A stretch of 64,000 nucleotides of DNA from Neurospora tetrasperma FGSC 2508 (lineage: Eukaryota; Ascomycota; Sordariomycetes; Sordariales; Sordariaceae). The stretch covers positions 1,629,214 to 1,693,213 of the forward strand of contig NW_009799104.1 in NCBI RefSeq assembly GCF_000213175.1, given 5' to 3'. Position numbers and translations under genes: made by a program. Positions 32,815 through 44,098 of the stretch are shown here, in pieces. The notes under the pieces were generated by a model, which did not search any database, had not been told where the DNA came from, and worked only from the letters and a program-made list of their open reading frames with translations. The first letter of the stretch is position 1; each line of letters opens with the position of its first letter.

Positions 32815-34180
32815 CTAACCGCCCAACGGTTTCCTCCCATACACAGTAATGAAAGGAAAGTACGTATGAATACTCCCATCCATCACAGCCTTCCTCACTT
32901 CAACCAGGAACGACTCGATCTCCGTCGGCGTCAACCCTGCAGCCTGAAACGGCCTGCTGCACAGTCCCGTCATGCCATCCATGATCGACGTCCGCCAAAA
33001 CAGACCGCAAAGTCGGAGATTCTTATCCGCCGGCCAGAGCCCGAGGGGCAACTTCTTCGTAATCTCGGTAACATTCTCAAAGCCGGCCTCGCGCAACTCC
33101 TGAGAAGTCTTTTGGATGGCGCTTATGTCGGCGCCCATGGCTTGGAGGCCGGCTCCAAGGAGCTTGAGGGCGTCGCGGACGGCATATGGAGTATCTGGTG
33201 TGAGGGTGTGATCGTCGCAACTTGGATTACTGACATCGATCTCTTGGATTTCAAAGTAGCCGCCTGGCTTGAGGTGTCTAAGGTTGACTTGGTTAGATGA
33301 TCGCCAGTTACACGAGATCGAGAGATGGAAGAAGGGAGAGAATGAGCGAGACTTACCGCATTACACGTTGCATAAGTGATTTTCTGTCTTTGAGGGTGTG
33401 TAGTGCAAAGCGCAGATGGATGTAATCGTACTTGTTCACCGGGTCCACCCACTCGTCTTCAAAGTCGTCGACGTAGAAGCGCACGTTTTCCGGAACAAAG
33501 CTGGGCTGGATGGGTGATAGGTCAACTCCCGTGATGACTGCGTCCGGATAGCTTTCAGCCACTGTCGGGTTGGTGTTAGCAAGCGAATTTCGAGTGCCTG
33601 GGTAAATCGCCAATTCCTTACATTGCATAGGCCATATTCCGGTACCAGTACCCAAGTCAAGGACCTGTCCACCCTTTTCCAATGCCTCCTCAACAGGAGC
33701 AAAGAAGTATCGACCGTCACAGAGCATAACTGACATGGTATGCTTGATTTCCTCACGAGATTGCTCCGTCTCATCGTTGGGGTAGGCGTATTTACCCGCA
33801 TGGTAAGCATGATATCTCAAGCCACACTCATACACATGGCCACGGATCGAGTCGGCAATGGAGCTCGAATAATCCATCCCATCCGGGTCGTCAAACTCAA
33901 ATAGAGAATCGCCATTTCCAAAGTCTTGGGGAGTAGTTTCAGACAGATGTTTCGGGAATGAGGGTCCGGTCTGTGCTTTGGAGCTCGCCAGTCCAGCAGC
34001 TGTCCAAAAGTCGTGTTCTGGTGTTGAGCTTGGCGTGATGTATTGTGAAGCTGCTGGAGCGGAGCCAGAGGAGAGATGTGCTGAAGAACTTGAATCCTCC
34101 TTTCTGGAGTCCATGATTGCGGCAAGTGGGGGGAAAGCTTGGTGGTTGAACGATGAGGAGGAAGGGGTCATTGGCGTCAA
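32815..34180 (-). CDS. LaeA-like SAM-dependent methyltransferase, 408 aa
   Basis: Exons 34180-33622, 33561-33357 and 33277-32815. Intron 1 (33621-33562) is 60 nt, in frame and stop-free, but has a GTAAGG donor, TTGCTAACA branch and GACAG acceptor. Removing it restores the expected GIWPMQLAESYPDAVITGVD. Intron 2 has GTAAGT and an ATCTAAC branch. SAM motif I is VLDLGTGTGIW at about 173-183, followed by the acidic motif VITGVDLSPIQP and the post-motif EDEWVDPVNKYDYIHLRFAL. The N-terminal 95 residues are Ser-rich and disordered. Close in layout to fungal LaeA/TAM-domain methyltransferases, which in some species affect secondary metabolism; substrate unknown. I do not claim it is the LaeA ortholog, since Neurospora has several such paralogs. 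Confidence 0.92.
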
Positions 34181-34685
34181 TGAACGAGAGGGAACCCGTC
34201 TGACTTAAGTATGTTGAATCATCCATGTAGAGCCAACCTTGAACCCCAACCTAACGATGCGTGGAGAGTCGCACATCGTCGGCTCAAGCATGGTACGATG
34301 TTTTTTGGGATGCAAAATACTACATAAGTTTGGAAAGCGAGCGAGGGGACAGAATATCGCAATGCCAAATTTGGTGACTACCCTGTAGTTGCATGGCTTC
34401 TTGATTGGGCAATTTTTACTAGAGTCCGCTCCTGACCACACCTCGGGGTCGGGAGCCAGGGACAACTAAGCGACTGCAGATACTGTGTAGTGTACAGTGT
34501 AGCATCATGAACATGACTGAAGCTAGCTACGACATCGGAACGTATCCCGACGTAGCTTTTGAGTTCGGAGAGGTTACACCGGGTAATTGGGACGGAGGAT
34601 GATGCCTTGAACCCCGGGAAAATGGAATGGCACATCAGGAAATTCAAAGTGACGGACACTTGCCTTCTTTCACGTGTTTTGAAGT

Positions 34686-34718
<33 letters not shown>

Positions 34719-36054
34719 CCTGAGAGGAAGGCAGAGTAAAGGACCTGGTTGAAGCGCAAGGCAAGCCGGCGGCTTCGCTCATGATTTTCGACTGGAAGGA
34801 GACTTCCGGTCGCCGCAACGTGTGTACACTAAGGAGCAAGTCTAAAGAAATTGGATTGGATCTGAAAAAGCTTGGACAAAGATGATGTTATGATGGCCAT
34901 GGTGGTGGTTCTGGGAACAGATGGGATGTTGCAGTGGTCAGTATGGAGACGAGGTAATCCCAATGGACTTGAATGTGGTGAGACAGATAACGGCCAAAGC
35001 GATCGACGACCAGAAGAGGAAGGTGGGTTAAGTGAATTGGACTACGTGGAGAAATGGAATTGCGTACCATAGTAGATGTACAAATAGTCAGTGTTTGGAA
35101 AGAGGATTTATAGATTGGGAAAGTCTATTCCCGCTGTGAATCCGAGGCACCTTCCCGACAGCGTGAGTGGGCTACTGGGACCAGGGCAGGCACTGCAGCT
35201 CTATGGGTGCCCTGGATTGGACACCCCTGGAGCTGTGAATTTCAGTGGGGCTTTCACCGAACGAGCGCTGGAGCTCGATGCCCGTCAGGCCACCCCCAGT
35301 CGGAGGAGGGTCTGGCCTTCCATTCCTCCTTTTCCTCTTTTCATACCTATTCAGGTCCCTTCGTATCTGCCCTGGTGCCTGGGCTCCCATCACATGCCGG
35401 TCGCCCCGTCCCGACTCCGAACCATCAGGTCGTTTTCTTTGACATCAAAAGGATCAGTCGTTTCCTGATCTCGCTCAAAGGTTCGTCGTTTCAGTTCTCA
35501 ACACGGTCAACCCTGCAATGAGTACGCTTCGCTAACTCAAGTCTGTCTCTAGGGAATCCGGCTTCTGCGCGATGAGATTCGGGATATGCTTACCGCTAAC
35601 TTCAAGCTCCAAGTGTGGGGAGGGCAAGCTAGGTACCTAATTTCAGCTTCTACACTATTTGTATGATCTTCCATCGAAGGCGGCAATCCTCAGAGATCTC
35701 GATGGTGACATGACTAGTGTACCTGTTCGTACCAGCAATGATCGACGGGAAAGACGCGGACCAGGTGGAGTGTGGGTTGACGGGAAGGTCCAAAGACCCC
35801 ATCGTTCGGTGGAGATAGCAAGCGCTGCGGGATGAACTCCGTGGGGTTGATAGGCCTATTTTAGGGGTCGGTGTTCAGCTAGATACGTCAGCTGTCTCAC
35901 ATGAACAGGATGGAATTTCCCTTCAGCTTGGAAGAGCGAGTAGTGTAGTACGAAACTGATGACTTGCAGCATAAGACCGCCCAAGTCTAGACTACAGTTC
36001 AAAACCTCCAATCCCCCAATGCCTGTTGCTTGCCGCCAAAGAAATCATTAAACA
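34181..36054. other. Spacer with a poly-T tract and an orphan splice acceptor
   Basis: A T29 run lies at 34690-34718. A good branch/acceptor pair (CGCTAACTC, then TCTCTAG ending 35552) on plus suggests an unrecognised spliced transcript around 35150-35700, but I could not find a donor that keeps a frame. A 66-codon plus ORF at 34872-35072 has no support. Confidence 0.45.
34690..34718. repeat. Poly-T tract (T29)
   Basis: Uninterrupted T homopolymer. No direct repeats or element flanks it that would suggest retroposition. Confidence 0.9.
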
Positions 36055-37563
36055 ATGGACGAACGCGCCAAGACCCGAGTCACTCTTCCTCGAGAAAACC
36101 CAACCCCGAGTTACTGGCAAGATCCTCCGGACGATATTGCCGACCAGCGCACCACCAAGGACCTTCCAAGCCATGTCGACATCATTATCATTGGGAGCGG
36201 CATCACGGGCGCCGCGATAGCATGGAACCTCCTAAAGGATGTCCGCCCCGGGGAAAAGGGGTCCAGAAACATTGTCATGCTTGAGGCCCGCCAGGCCTGC
36301 TCTGGCGCAACTGGTCGCAACGGTGGACACACCAAAGCCGCCTCCTACCGCTCCTTTCTCGAGCACGCCTCTCTCCTCGGCACTCCAGCCGCGGTCCAGA
36401 TTGCCCGCCTGGAGTACGATAACATCCAAGCCATCCACGCCTTTGCCAAAGAGCACAACATTCCTTGCGACTCCAACCCCTGCCACACCATTGACATCAT
36501 ATACGACCAAGCCCAATGGACCGCCGCCCACGAAGCCGTCGCTGCTATGAAGGTCGCGTTCCCCGAAGGAGACCCAGTAGCAGAGTACACCTTCCACTCC
36601 CCGGCCGAAGTTCAGTCCAAATTTCATTGCGCCCTTGACGCCGGCACAATAGCCGGCGAGCCACAAACCCTCTACGGTGGCGTCTCCTACCCAGCCGGGA
36701 GCATTTCCTCCTACGCCTTCACCACTGGTCTCCTCAAGCTCTGTTTATCCCGTGGCCTGAACCTGCAAACCAACACCCCCGCCACCTCCCTAATGAAAAA
36801 CCGCGACGAACGCACCTGGACCGTACGAACCCCTCGTGGAAACATCTGGACTAAGGACATCATCCTCGCCACGAACGGGTACACGGCCGCCATTGCGCCT
36901 ACCTTCCAAGGTGTGATAGTCCCTCTGCGCGGACAGGTCACGGCGCAAAGACCGGGTAGCAACCTATCCGAGAAAGGATGTCTACCGACCACCTACAGCT
37001 TCATCTACGATAAGGGGTACGAGTACATGATTCCACGACCAAAGGGAAGTCGAAACGAAGGGGACTTGGTCATTGGTGGTGGGCTAGTGAGGGCTAAGGA
37101 AGAAGGGCTGGGGGAGTACGGAACTACGGATGATACGACTGTTAACGAGGAAATCAGCACTTACCTCAAGAACACTTTGACGAGGTACTTTGGTGGTGGT
37201 GGTGGTGGTGGTGGTGATCGAAATGGGAACTGGGGAGACGATCACCCAGATGGAAGAATCAAAAAGGAGTGGACGGGAATCATGGGGTATTCTCCCGATG
37301 GATTTCCAATGGTCGGAGCAGTCCCGGGAGAGAACGGGTTTTGGATGAGTTGTAGTTTTCAGGGCCATGGGATGGTGTTGTGCTGGATGTGCGCAACGGC
37401 ATTGGTGGAGATGATGGAGGGGAGAGATAATGAGGAGTTGAGAGGGTGGTTTCCGGAGGCGTTCAGGGTTGGGTTCGAGAGGATGAGGAAGAGGTTTCAG
37501 GGCAGGTTGCATACGAGTGTTGCGGTGCCACCGGGGCCGGCGGTGGGAGGAGGGTCTGGGTAA
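36055..37563 (+). CDS. FAD-dependent oxidoreductase (DAO family), 502 aa
   Basis: Single exon. A Rossmann motif VDIIIIGSGITGAAIAWNLL (about 41-60, GxGxxG at 47-52) is followed by VMLEARQACSGATGRNGGH, the ARxxxxGaTGRNGG pattern of the D-amino-acid/glycine oxidase (DAO) family. Further family features are the ILATNGYT segment and the C-terminal WTGIMGYSPDGFPMVGAVP, which closes the FAD site. It would oxidise a C-N bond of an amine or amino acid with release of H2O2; substrate unknown. A (GGT)n tract encodes eight Gly near residue 380, between the substrate domain and the last FAD segment. No signal peptide or SKL-type peroxisomal end. It converges on the homogentisate dioxygenase gene, 585 bases away. 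Confidence 0.93.
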   Translation: MDERAKTRVTLPRENPTPSYWQDPPDDIADQRTTKDLPSHVDIIIIGSGITGAAIAWNLLKDVRPGEKGSRNIVMLEARQACSGATGRNGGHTKAASYRSFLEHASLLGTPAAVQIARLEYDNIQAIHAFAKEHNIPCDSNPCHTIDIIYDQAQWTAAHEAVAAMKVAFPEGDPVAEYTFHSPAEVQSKFHCALDAGTIAGEPQTLYGGVSYPAGSISSYAFTTGLLKLCLSRGLNLQTNTPATSLMKNRDERTWTVRTPRGNIWTKDIILATNGYTAAIAPTFQGVIVPLRGQVTAQRPGSNLSEKGCLPTTYSFIYDKGYEYMIPRPKGSRNEGDLVIGGGLVRAKEEGLGEYGTTDDTTVNEEISTYLKNTLTRYFGGGGGGGGDRNGNWGDDHPDGRIKKEWTGIMGYSPDGFPMVGAVPGENGFWMSCSFQGHGMVLCWMCATALVEMMEGRDNEELRGWFPEAFRVGFERMRKRFQGRLHTSVAVPPGPAVGGGSG

Positions 37564-38148
37564 ATGACATGAGATGAGTTGACCGATATGAAGTTCTGAG
37601 AGATATGACCATGGTAAGCCACGAAGTTAAATGCTATTTTACATACCTAATGTATAATTGATATCCTTTGGGAAGGGTTTTCCAAAATACCGGTTGCTGG
37701 CCGTTGTTCACTTACACACAGGCATGGGAAGCAGCTGCTTGAGGCCCACCGAGCAATCTTCGGTTTCCAAAAATGCTTGTGCCCAAGCTCTAGCTTGATT
37801 GCGAAAATCGTCACTTACCCTGCACTTTTTCGCCGCCAACTCCCAATGGCGCCAAGTGAGCAAAATCCAAACGCTCAACCGCGGCTCGATAACCCCACAG
37901 CGATGCAGGATCCGAAGACGCCAAACATATTAGATTTCGAGTGCCATGGCATAATAATCAATTGTTCGCTTAACGACTGCGTTTGGTATAGTCTTCCCAT
38001 TCCCCTATCAAGTCCTCTGCTTATCGGTATACTCCTTCTTTCACAACAGCCCGGGCACCCATGTCCCATTTTCATGTTCACACCTAGCCAAAGTACCCCT
38101 CAAATCAGTTGTTTCCCCTTCTCCCTCCATTTCCCCTTCCTGCTCTCT
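37564..38148. other. Convergent 3' spacer
   Basis: Shared 3' region of two convergent genes. A long plus ORF entering here from 37777 is the antisense shadow of the next gene. Confidence 0.6.
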
Positions 38149-39610
38149 TCACAACAAATGCCCCTGCCCCTTCTCGCCCTCCGGCATGCCCTTCCAATGC
38201 ACCTTAACCCCACCCCAACTATGCTCATTATAATCCTCCTGCACCTTGTGACAAGTCTCGAGTCCCCAATCCGTCACACCCACCATCAAACAGCTCTCAA
38301 ACATAAACGCACAACTCCCCTCTCCGACCTTTTGCGGTTTCAGTTCAGCGTTCCTCGCCCCTTCATAACTCGCCGCATCGGGGCCATGTCCGCTCATGAC
38401 ATTATGCAAACTCGCGCCTCCCGGAACGAAACCCCCCTTTCCTCCCTTCTTGGCATCGTATGCTCCAGTGATCAGTCCCATGAACTCGCTCATCGTGTTG
38501 CGGTGGTACCAAGGTGGGCGGAACGTGTCTTCCCCGACAAGCCAGCGAGGAGGAAAGATGACAAAGTCGGCGATGGCGGTTCCCGCGTGGTCTGAAGGGG
38601 CGGAGAGGACGGTGAAGATGGATGGATCCGGATGGTCAAAGCTGATGGAGCCGATGGTGTTGAATCTACCGAGATCGTATTTGTAGGGGTAGTAGTTACC
38701 GTGCCACGCCACAACATCAAAGGGGGTGTGCGGCTGCTTGGTCTCAAAAAGGGTGTTGTTGAACTTGGCTGTGATGGTGTAGCTGTTGGGCCCGTCGAGC
38801 GCGATCGATCCGTGGTCTTCGCTGAAGCAGGCAACGGGAGCTTGGAAGTCGCGCACGTTGGCGAGGCCGTTGCTGCCGATGGGGCCGAGCTCGGGGAGCT
38901 GGAAGTGCCCTTGGTAAAGCTCGAGTGCGTAACCGCGGACGGGACCGGAGGGGAGGAGGACTTGGTAGCGCACGCCGCGCGGGATGACGGCGATTTCCAT
39001 GGGCCTGACCAATAGCCAGCCGAACTCGGTGCGGATGTCGAGCACGCCGTCTTGGGCTACAATGAGAAGGTCGCCGTCGGCGGAGTAGAAGGCTGATTGG
39101 GCGGACATGGACTTGCCGGCAGCGTAGATGTACATGCCCAGACCTTGCTTGAGGGTGGGGTCGCCGGCGCCGGCGACGAGACGCAGGCCGGAGACAAAGT
39201 CGGTGTCGGATTCATGGTCGAAGGGGTCCCATCGGAGTTGGTTGGGAATGTAGTGCAGTCTGGCTGGCGATTGCTCAAGTACGGGCTCCTGACCATTACG
39301 TGGAGTGGCCTGGACGAAGGGCGGGTGCGAGCATGATGGCAGGATGCGGTAGAGCCATGATTGTTTGTTCTCGTGACGGGGAGCTGTGAAGGCGGTTCCG
39401 GAAAGCTTCTCGGCGTAAAGGCCGAGAGGAGGCTTCTGGGGCGAGTTGTGGCCGATGGGGAGAGCGCCGGAGACGGCTTCGGACCTGGAAGTTTGGGTAA
39501 GTAGAGGTGAGACTTGAAAGTGGAAGAGAAAACGAGACTTACTCTAAGTAGGAATCGAAGCCATTCTGGTAGCGGTACTTTTCCTTGAAGTCAAAGTTGG
39601 TGACTGGCAT
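38149..39610 (-). CDS. hgd: Homogentisate 1,2-dioxygenase, 467 aa
   Basis: Converts homogentisate to maleylacetoacetate, the ring-opening step of phenylalanine/tyrosine breakdown, in the cytosol. Exon 1 is 39610-39543 ([20 protein letters not shown]), the intron 39542-39485 (GTAAGT donor, TTCCAG acceptor), exon 2 39484-38149. It aligns along its length with the family: [20 protein letters not shown] near the start, [17 protein letters not shown] in the middle, and the iron-site region [20 protein letters not shown] and [12 protein letters not shown]. By analogy with the human enzyme the Fe(II) ligands are His near 350, Glu near 356 and His near 389. No maleylacetoacetate isomerase or fumarylacetoacetase gene is adjacent, unlike the linked genes in Aspergillus. 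Confidence 0.97.
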
Positions 39611-41103
39611 TTTCACGGTTGCTTCTATGAATCCAGCTTGAGTGTACCTCTAGTGTAGGTATCGATGGTTCGAGAAACTGGAATGTTGAGGTGGAAAATC
39701 ACGTCAAGGGCAGAGCAAAAGACGGAGGGCTCGAGAGACAAGTTATCTCTCTCCGTAAAGCAAACGAAAGCCCAAATAACCCATCCATTTTGTCTGTTGC
39801 CGAGGTCACATTGCTACTTTCGTTTTTCGTCATCCTTTGGTGTCGTGCTTGTGCCTCGATGCAATCGTTCTCTAAGTTTCTTAAATTCCGCCCGTCCAAG
39901 ACCGCGATGCAAGACCGCCAGTAGCCGAAGATATGCGGTCACTAATTGCGCCGGCCGAGTGGGGATCGTAAACCCGGGGGGAAAGACCTTTCTCCACATA
40001 ATTCACGTCCCCACTGGTTTCCCGAGCTCCACCATATCTTGCACTAAACTCTGCATCGACCCCGCTTCCCCAGAATCGATTTTGGCTAGCTCTGTCTTTC
40101 CTCGGTTTGTTCCATGTTGGAACTCTTTTCCTTTTTTTTTTTTTTTTTTTTTTTTGACGACAGATGTGAAGGAAAAAGTTTGCGGCCGAGCCTACGACAC
40201 ACTCACTCAACTCATATCTAGGAATAATAAAACGAGAACATGGACGTTTCATCTACCTCAGCAATTCGAATTTCGAGGGCCTGGAAGGGCGGGTTAAGTA
40301 ACCCCCGGACCGTCGAACGCTCCATGGGAGACAACATGAGGCTTAATTGAAGGGAACAACAAGCTCATCCTGTAGAAAATCAGGAAAGCCAGAATCCAAA
40401 GGTGCAGAAACGCACTCTGTCAGTTGAGTAAGTATTGCGGCAGTCGGAAACCATGTACCTGGTCGCCGGAGACCTTCGGCAACCATGTATTCTAAATTCA
40501 GGTTTTCGGAGCCCATACGGTACACCCATTTTTCGAACATCGTCTCTGTTCTTCTACCACCCGATCCCTCGGTACAAACCACTTTTGTGGAACGGATGAC
40601 CCATCCATCAGTCACCATATTTCATCCGTTTTGATCACCCCGCAAAAAAGATCTGAATGTTGGTCAGGGGGCACGTCTCAAACATGAGATTCAGGTATCA
40701 TTGGCGCGAGATCTTGGGGATAGTGTACGTTAACGTCATAGGTGGAAGACTTGAAAGTAATGGACAGTAATGCAAGGCACAATGGCATTCAAGTTACTGA
40801 TCACTATGACACAAAAGCAGTCGATCTAACATGGCTGAAAGTAATGTGCATTGTCAAAAGCATGTCCGACACTACTTGTTGTCCTGTGTCCGCTGCTCTT
40901 GTTGACCCAGCCAGCTGTTTCCTTACGCCAGAAGGGCACCGAAAGAAATAGACGCTGACGACATGGAGGATCAACCCCAGTCTGCCATTAGGGATAATTA
41001 TATGATACAGATTAAGATCCTGTCGTTGTCATCATCACCGATGAACCCCGAGACAGGGATAGCCAGTGCAGACCATGTTGGTCTGGACCAGACTGTGAAG
41101 GGC
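39611..41103. other. Spacer with poly-T tract, no gene seen
   Basis: Contains the hgd promoter side. A 210-codon plus ORF at 39665-40297 runs through the poly-T tract and has poor codon use, so I do not accept it. Confidence 0.5.
40132..40155. repeat. Poly-T tract (T24)
   Basis: Uninterrupted T homopolymer with no flanking duplication visible. Confidence 0.9.
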
Positions 41104-41830
41104 TTAGGCAGCCTCTTCCTCGGCGGCGGCAGCCTTCTTCTTCTTCTTGGAGGAGCCGCCCGCGGGTTTGGGGCCAGCGTTCGTCGACAAGTGTACCAAG
41201 AGCGATGTCCATGACTCCTCCTTGTCCCACTCAAAGCCCTTGAGGTATGGTTCGGGTAGCTCATCATCCGGCTATGAAGCACATCAAAGAGTCAGTCAAA
41301 GGAATCTCCCTTGCTAACACATGGATCAACAGGTGGTGGTAGTCAAGAAAGTCTTACCCTCTTCTTGAACGACTTGTGGATGGCATCCATGGCGTCCCTG
41401 ATGGTTACCCCCTTGAGATTTCGTGCCGTTACGTGCAACCCCGTCTTGAAATAGAGGTCAATCTTCTTGACTGGCGGTGTTGTGAGCATCACCTTAAGGT
41501 AGTCCTTGTCGTCTATCGACGTAGGCGAGGTGTTGACCTTCCTGTCATTGAACAAACAAGTGTGAGCCATGTATCTCGAGTGTATCGAGGTGTCAGGTCA
41601 CGGCATAGCCTCTGGGACCGAGTGCTTGGCAGGACTTACCACCCCAACATCTGCGTCTCCTTGGCAATCTGGAGGTCAGTGCCCTGAGCCTCCAGGTCGT
41701 TGATGTTCATGACCCCATTGGCACTCGAGCTTGCTCGCCGGTGCTTGTGGATGTGGCTCTCCTTTGGAGGTGATGTGGCTTCGAGACCTTGGACGGCGGA
41801 GTCGACCTTGGTGAGTGGTTCGCCCGACAT
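41104..41830 (-). CDS. Conserved fungal protein of unknown function, 180 aa
   Basis: Exons 41830-41640, 41541-41358 and 41271-41104, with introns starting GTAAGT and GTAAGA and ending GACAG and CATAG; frame is kept. The first 45 residues are disordered. A compact alpha/beta stretch follows: VKKIDLYFKTGLHVTARNLK, then VTIRDAMDAIHKSFKKR and LPEPYLKGFEWDKEESWTSL. The strand, 'T+RDAMDAIH', and closing Trp pattern resembles the DUF6699-type domain of fungal proteins; that assignment is from memory and uncertain. The tail is Lys then Ala/Glu (KKKKKAAAAEEEAA). No signal or membrane segment. Confidence 0.85.
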
Positions 41831-43700
41831 GGTGGTGATGGTTTGGTTGGATCTGGCTACAGATGACTAGTGGTATTCAGGCAGTGTGACAGCTGTATAA
41901 CGATATAACAGCTGATTGATGATGAGGATGGATGGATGATTAACAGTGTAGGATTGGATCTCGCAAAGATGGATACAGATTGGAGAGTGATGTCTGTTGG
42001 ACAAGGAGAAGAGAAGAGGAGAATGAAAAGTATCTGAATCGAGACGGGAGCTACAAGGTAGATAAAGGGGGGCGGGAACACGACGGAGCACGACAACGGG
42101 AGGGGAAGTTCCAATGATGCGGGAGATGATCCAAGGACTGTCCTTCCCTCTTCCAGGCAGTTGCGGAAGGCGAGCTGGTTTCAGTGGTTACAAAAGGGCA
42201 GAGGACAGGCAAGCAAGCTGCGAGTACATTTCAGGGTAGCCGTCACGGGTGGGATATGAGTGGTGGTTACACTTGTGGAGATCGTATAAGTGATAGGACT
42301 GGATGTACCGATCGGTCCGTAGGTCGGTCTGCGTCATGAGGGAGAGGGGGTTTTGCACGCTCAAGCAAGAGGAGCTGAGCGAGTCGAGATTGGCTCGCGG
42401 TGTCTCCGCTGCATTTCGTTCCTGCCTCGCCCAGCGGGGTAGGTAGAAGATCACCTGGTCGTGGGTGGTGCAGGTGGTGGTGCAGAGCAAGAGCGAGTAC
42501 GAAGTCTGGAGACGGCCGCTTTTGGACGATCGTGTGATGAATACATTATCATGACATGATGGCATAGGCTGACCTGCTAGGACCCGGAGGTACCGGGGTC
42601 CTTCCACTTCCTGTCCACTTACACTTCCAACGGCTCTTCTCCAAAACCCCCCAATGGAACCTCCAATCAAAGGGCGGGTTAGGGTATCGCCTAGCAATCC
42701 GGGGAAGTCGTGTGGCGGCTCGACACTTGGACGAAAACGAACAAGGTCGGCCCACCTCGCTCACTGCCGTGGTACCACTACCCAAACCACCCCGGTGCTA
42801 TTCCGGGGGGATTAGCGTCTAACCTTATGATGTCGAGTGCCGGGGCCGATGAGGTCAATAAACCAGATGGCAGACGACCTGATCTCGAGCACATAAAGGA
42901 TGGCCGACACCCATGATGATCAAGGGAGTTCATTGAGCAGATTGAAACTACCGACTGGCCCTCACCGTCATTCAAACTCGACAAAACCTAGGATGGTTGA
43001 CCTACGTGCGATTCTCATTGCTTCATCACCCCATCCGATCCATAACAGGCGTGTTTTGTCTTCGTCTATCGTCCCGAGCGGGGCTCCTTCCAGGGGCGGG
43101 GGGTTGTGATCTCTCCACCTGACAGGTCAGCCAGGGGCGTCGTGGCCCCATTCCTCCTCATGGCACCCCGGGCCATCCGCTTCGATTGAAACCGTTCGTT
43201 CGATATCGATGGATGCGACTTTTTCATTTTGAGTCCAGAGCAGCACTCAGCAGCCGTCAAGGTGCTGTTCAATTCGTGCAAAATGGTGGAAATTGTGAGG
43301 GATGAACAGTTGGAGAAAGGTACACCCATTGTTTACCTCAAGAAGTCATGACTGAACTGCAACTGATAAATTCGGACTTACAACTTGAATGCAGTCCGGC
43401 ACTCCAACTTTCCCAATCATCCGTCTCTCATCTCGAATTCATCAATGGAGATGATTCCGGAAAAAAGCTCCTGCCTAGTAATAAATAGCCTTAGTGACAA
43501 AGTGACAGGTTTGGGCCCCTGTCCTATTGAAGTTGGCAGTTGTCATTGTGCGGACCGACGTCAACTCGATGCAGTTAGGGCCGCAGCAGCAAGTGTCTTT
43601 CCTGCCGCTGTGATGTTAGTGCATCACTCCCCCGCCTTCATCGCTACTTTCGCTGAGGTAGTTAAGACCTGCCCGGCCGTCCTTTGAGCTTCCACACGGC
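41831..43700. other. Promoter side of the 41104-41830 gene and spacer
   Basis: A CT-rich stretch on minus (about 41990-42020) is a plausible leader for the minus gene. ORFs here are short and unconvincing. Confidence 0.5.
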
Positions 43701-44098
43701 ATGCAGCGAGTGAGGAGAAAGACGGGACGCCTGCCGCCCGGTTCCGTGCATGACGCTGCCGTGTCACAACTTCCCCACTTTCGTCCTCCCGCGCACTTCC
43801 CGTCGTCGACATCTCACCAATCGAGCGAACCCCCTCCCGAGGATGTCCTGACCGAAAGCGACCTAGAGCTGGCAATCACTTGGGAGTTCCATTTTGGTAT
43901 GTATTAGTCTTGTCCTCGAAGCTTACCTAACTACTAGACAACGCCGCGAGTCTCGGAGTTCCAAAAACAGCGATGACCACCGCAACGGCAACGGCAACGG
44001 CAACGAAGATGGCGTCGATGACAATCCACTATGCCTTCAGAAAGCCTCATCAAATGCTGTCTCGACAATCCGCACAAACTAGGCCGACCTTCCAATGA
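43701..44098 (+). CDS. Possible two-exon protein, 118 aa
   Basis: ATG at 43701. Exon 1 43701-43896, intron 43897-43937 (donor GTATGT, branch CCTAAC, acceptor ACTAG; 41 nt, at the short end for Neurospora), exon 2 43938-44098. Exon 1 contains PPPEDVLTESDLELAITWEF. Exon 2 begins DNAASLGVPKTAMTTATATA and ends RQSAQTRPTFQ. The Thr-Ala run is encoded by a CAACGG repeat. No domain recognised. Splice-frame agreement is the main support. Confidence 0.35.

Noticed and set aside
37777-38595. 272-codon plus ORF
   Set aside because: It overlaps the 3' half of the homogentisate dioxygenase gene in antisense and has no family resemblance.
36055-39610. Metabolic gene cluster of the FAD oxidoreductase with homogentisate dioxygenase
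   Set aside because: The genes are convergent, not co-directional, and no other tyrosine-pathway gene is nearby; adjacency alone is weak.
39665-40297. 210-codon plus ORF upstream of hgd
   Set aside because: It runs through a poly-T tract and has no homology I recognise.
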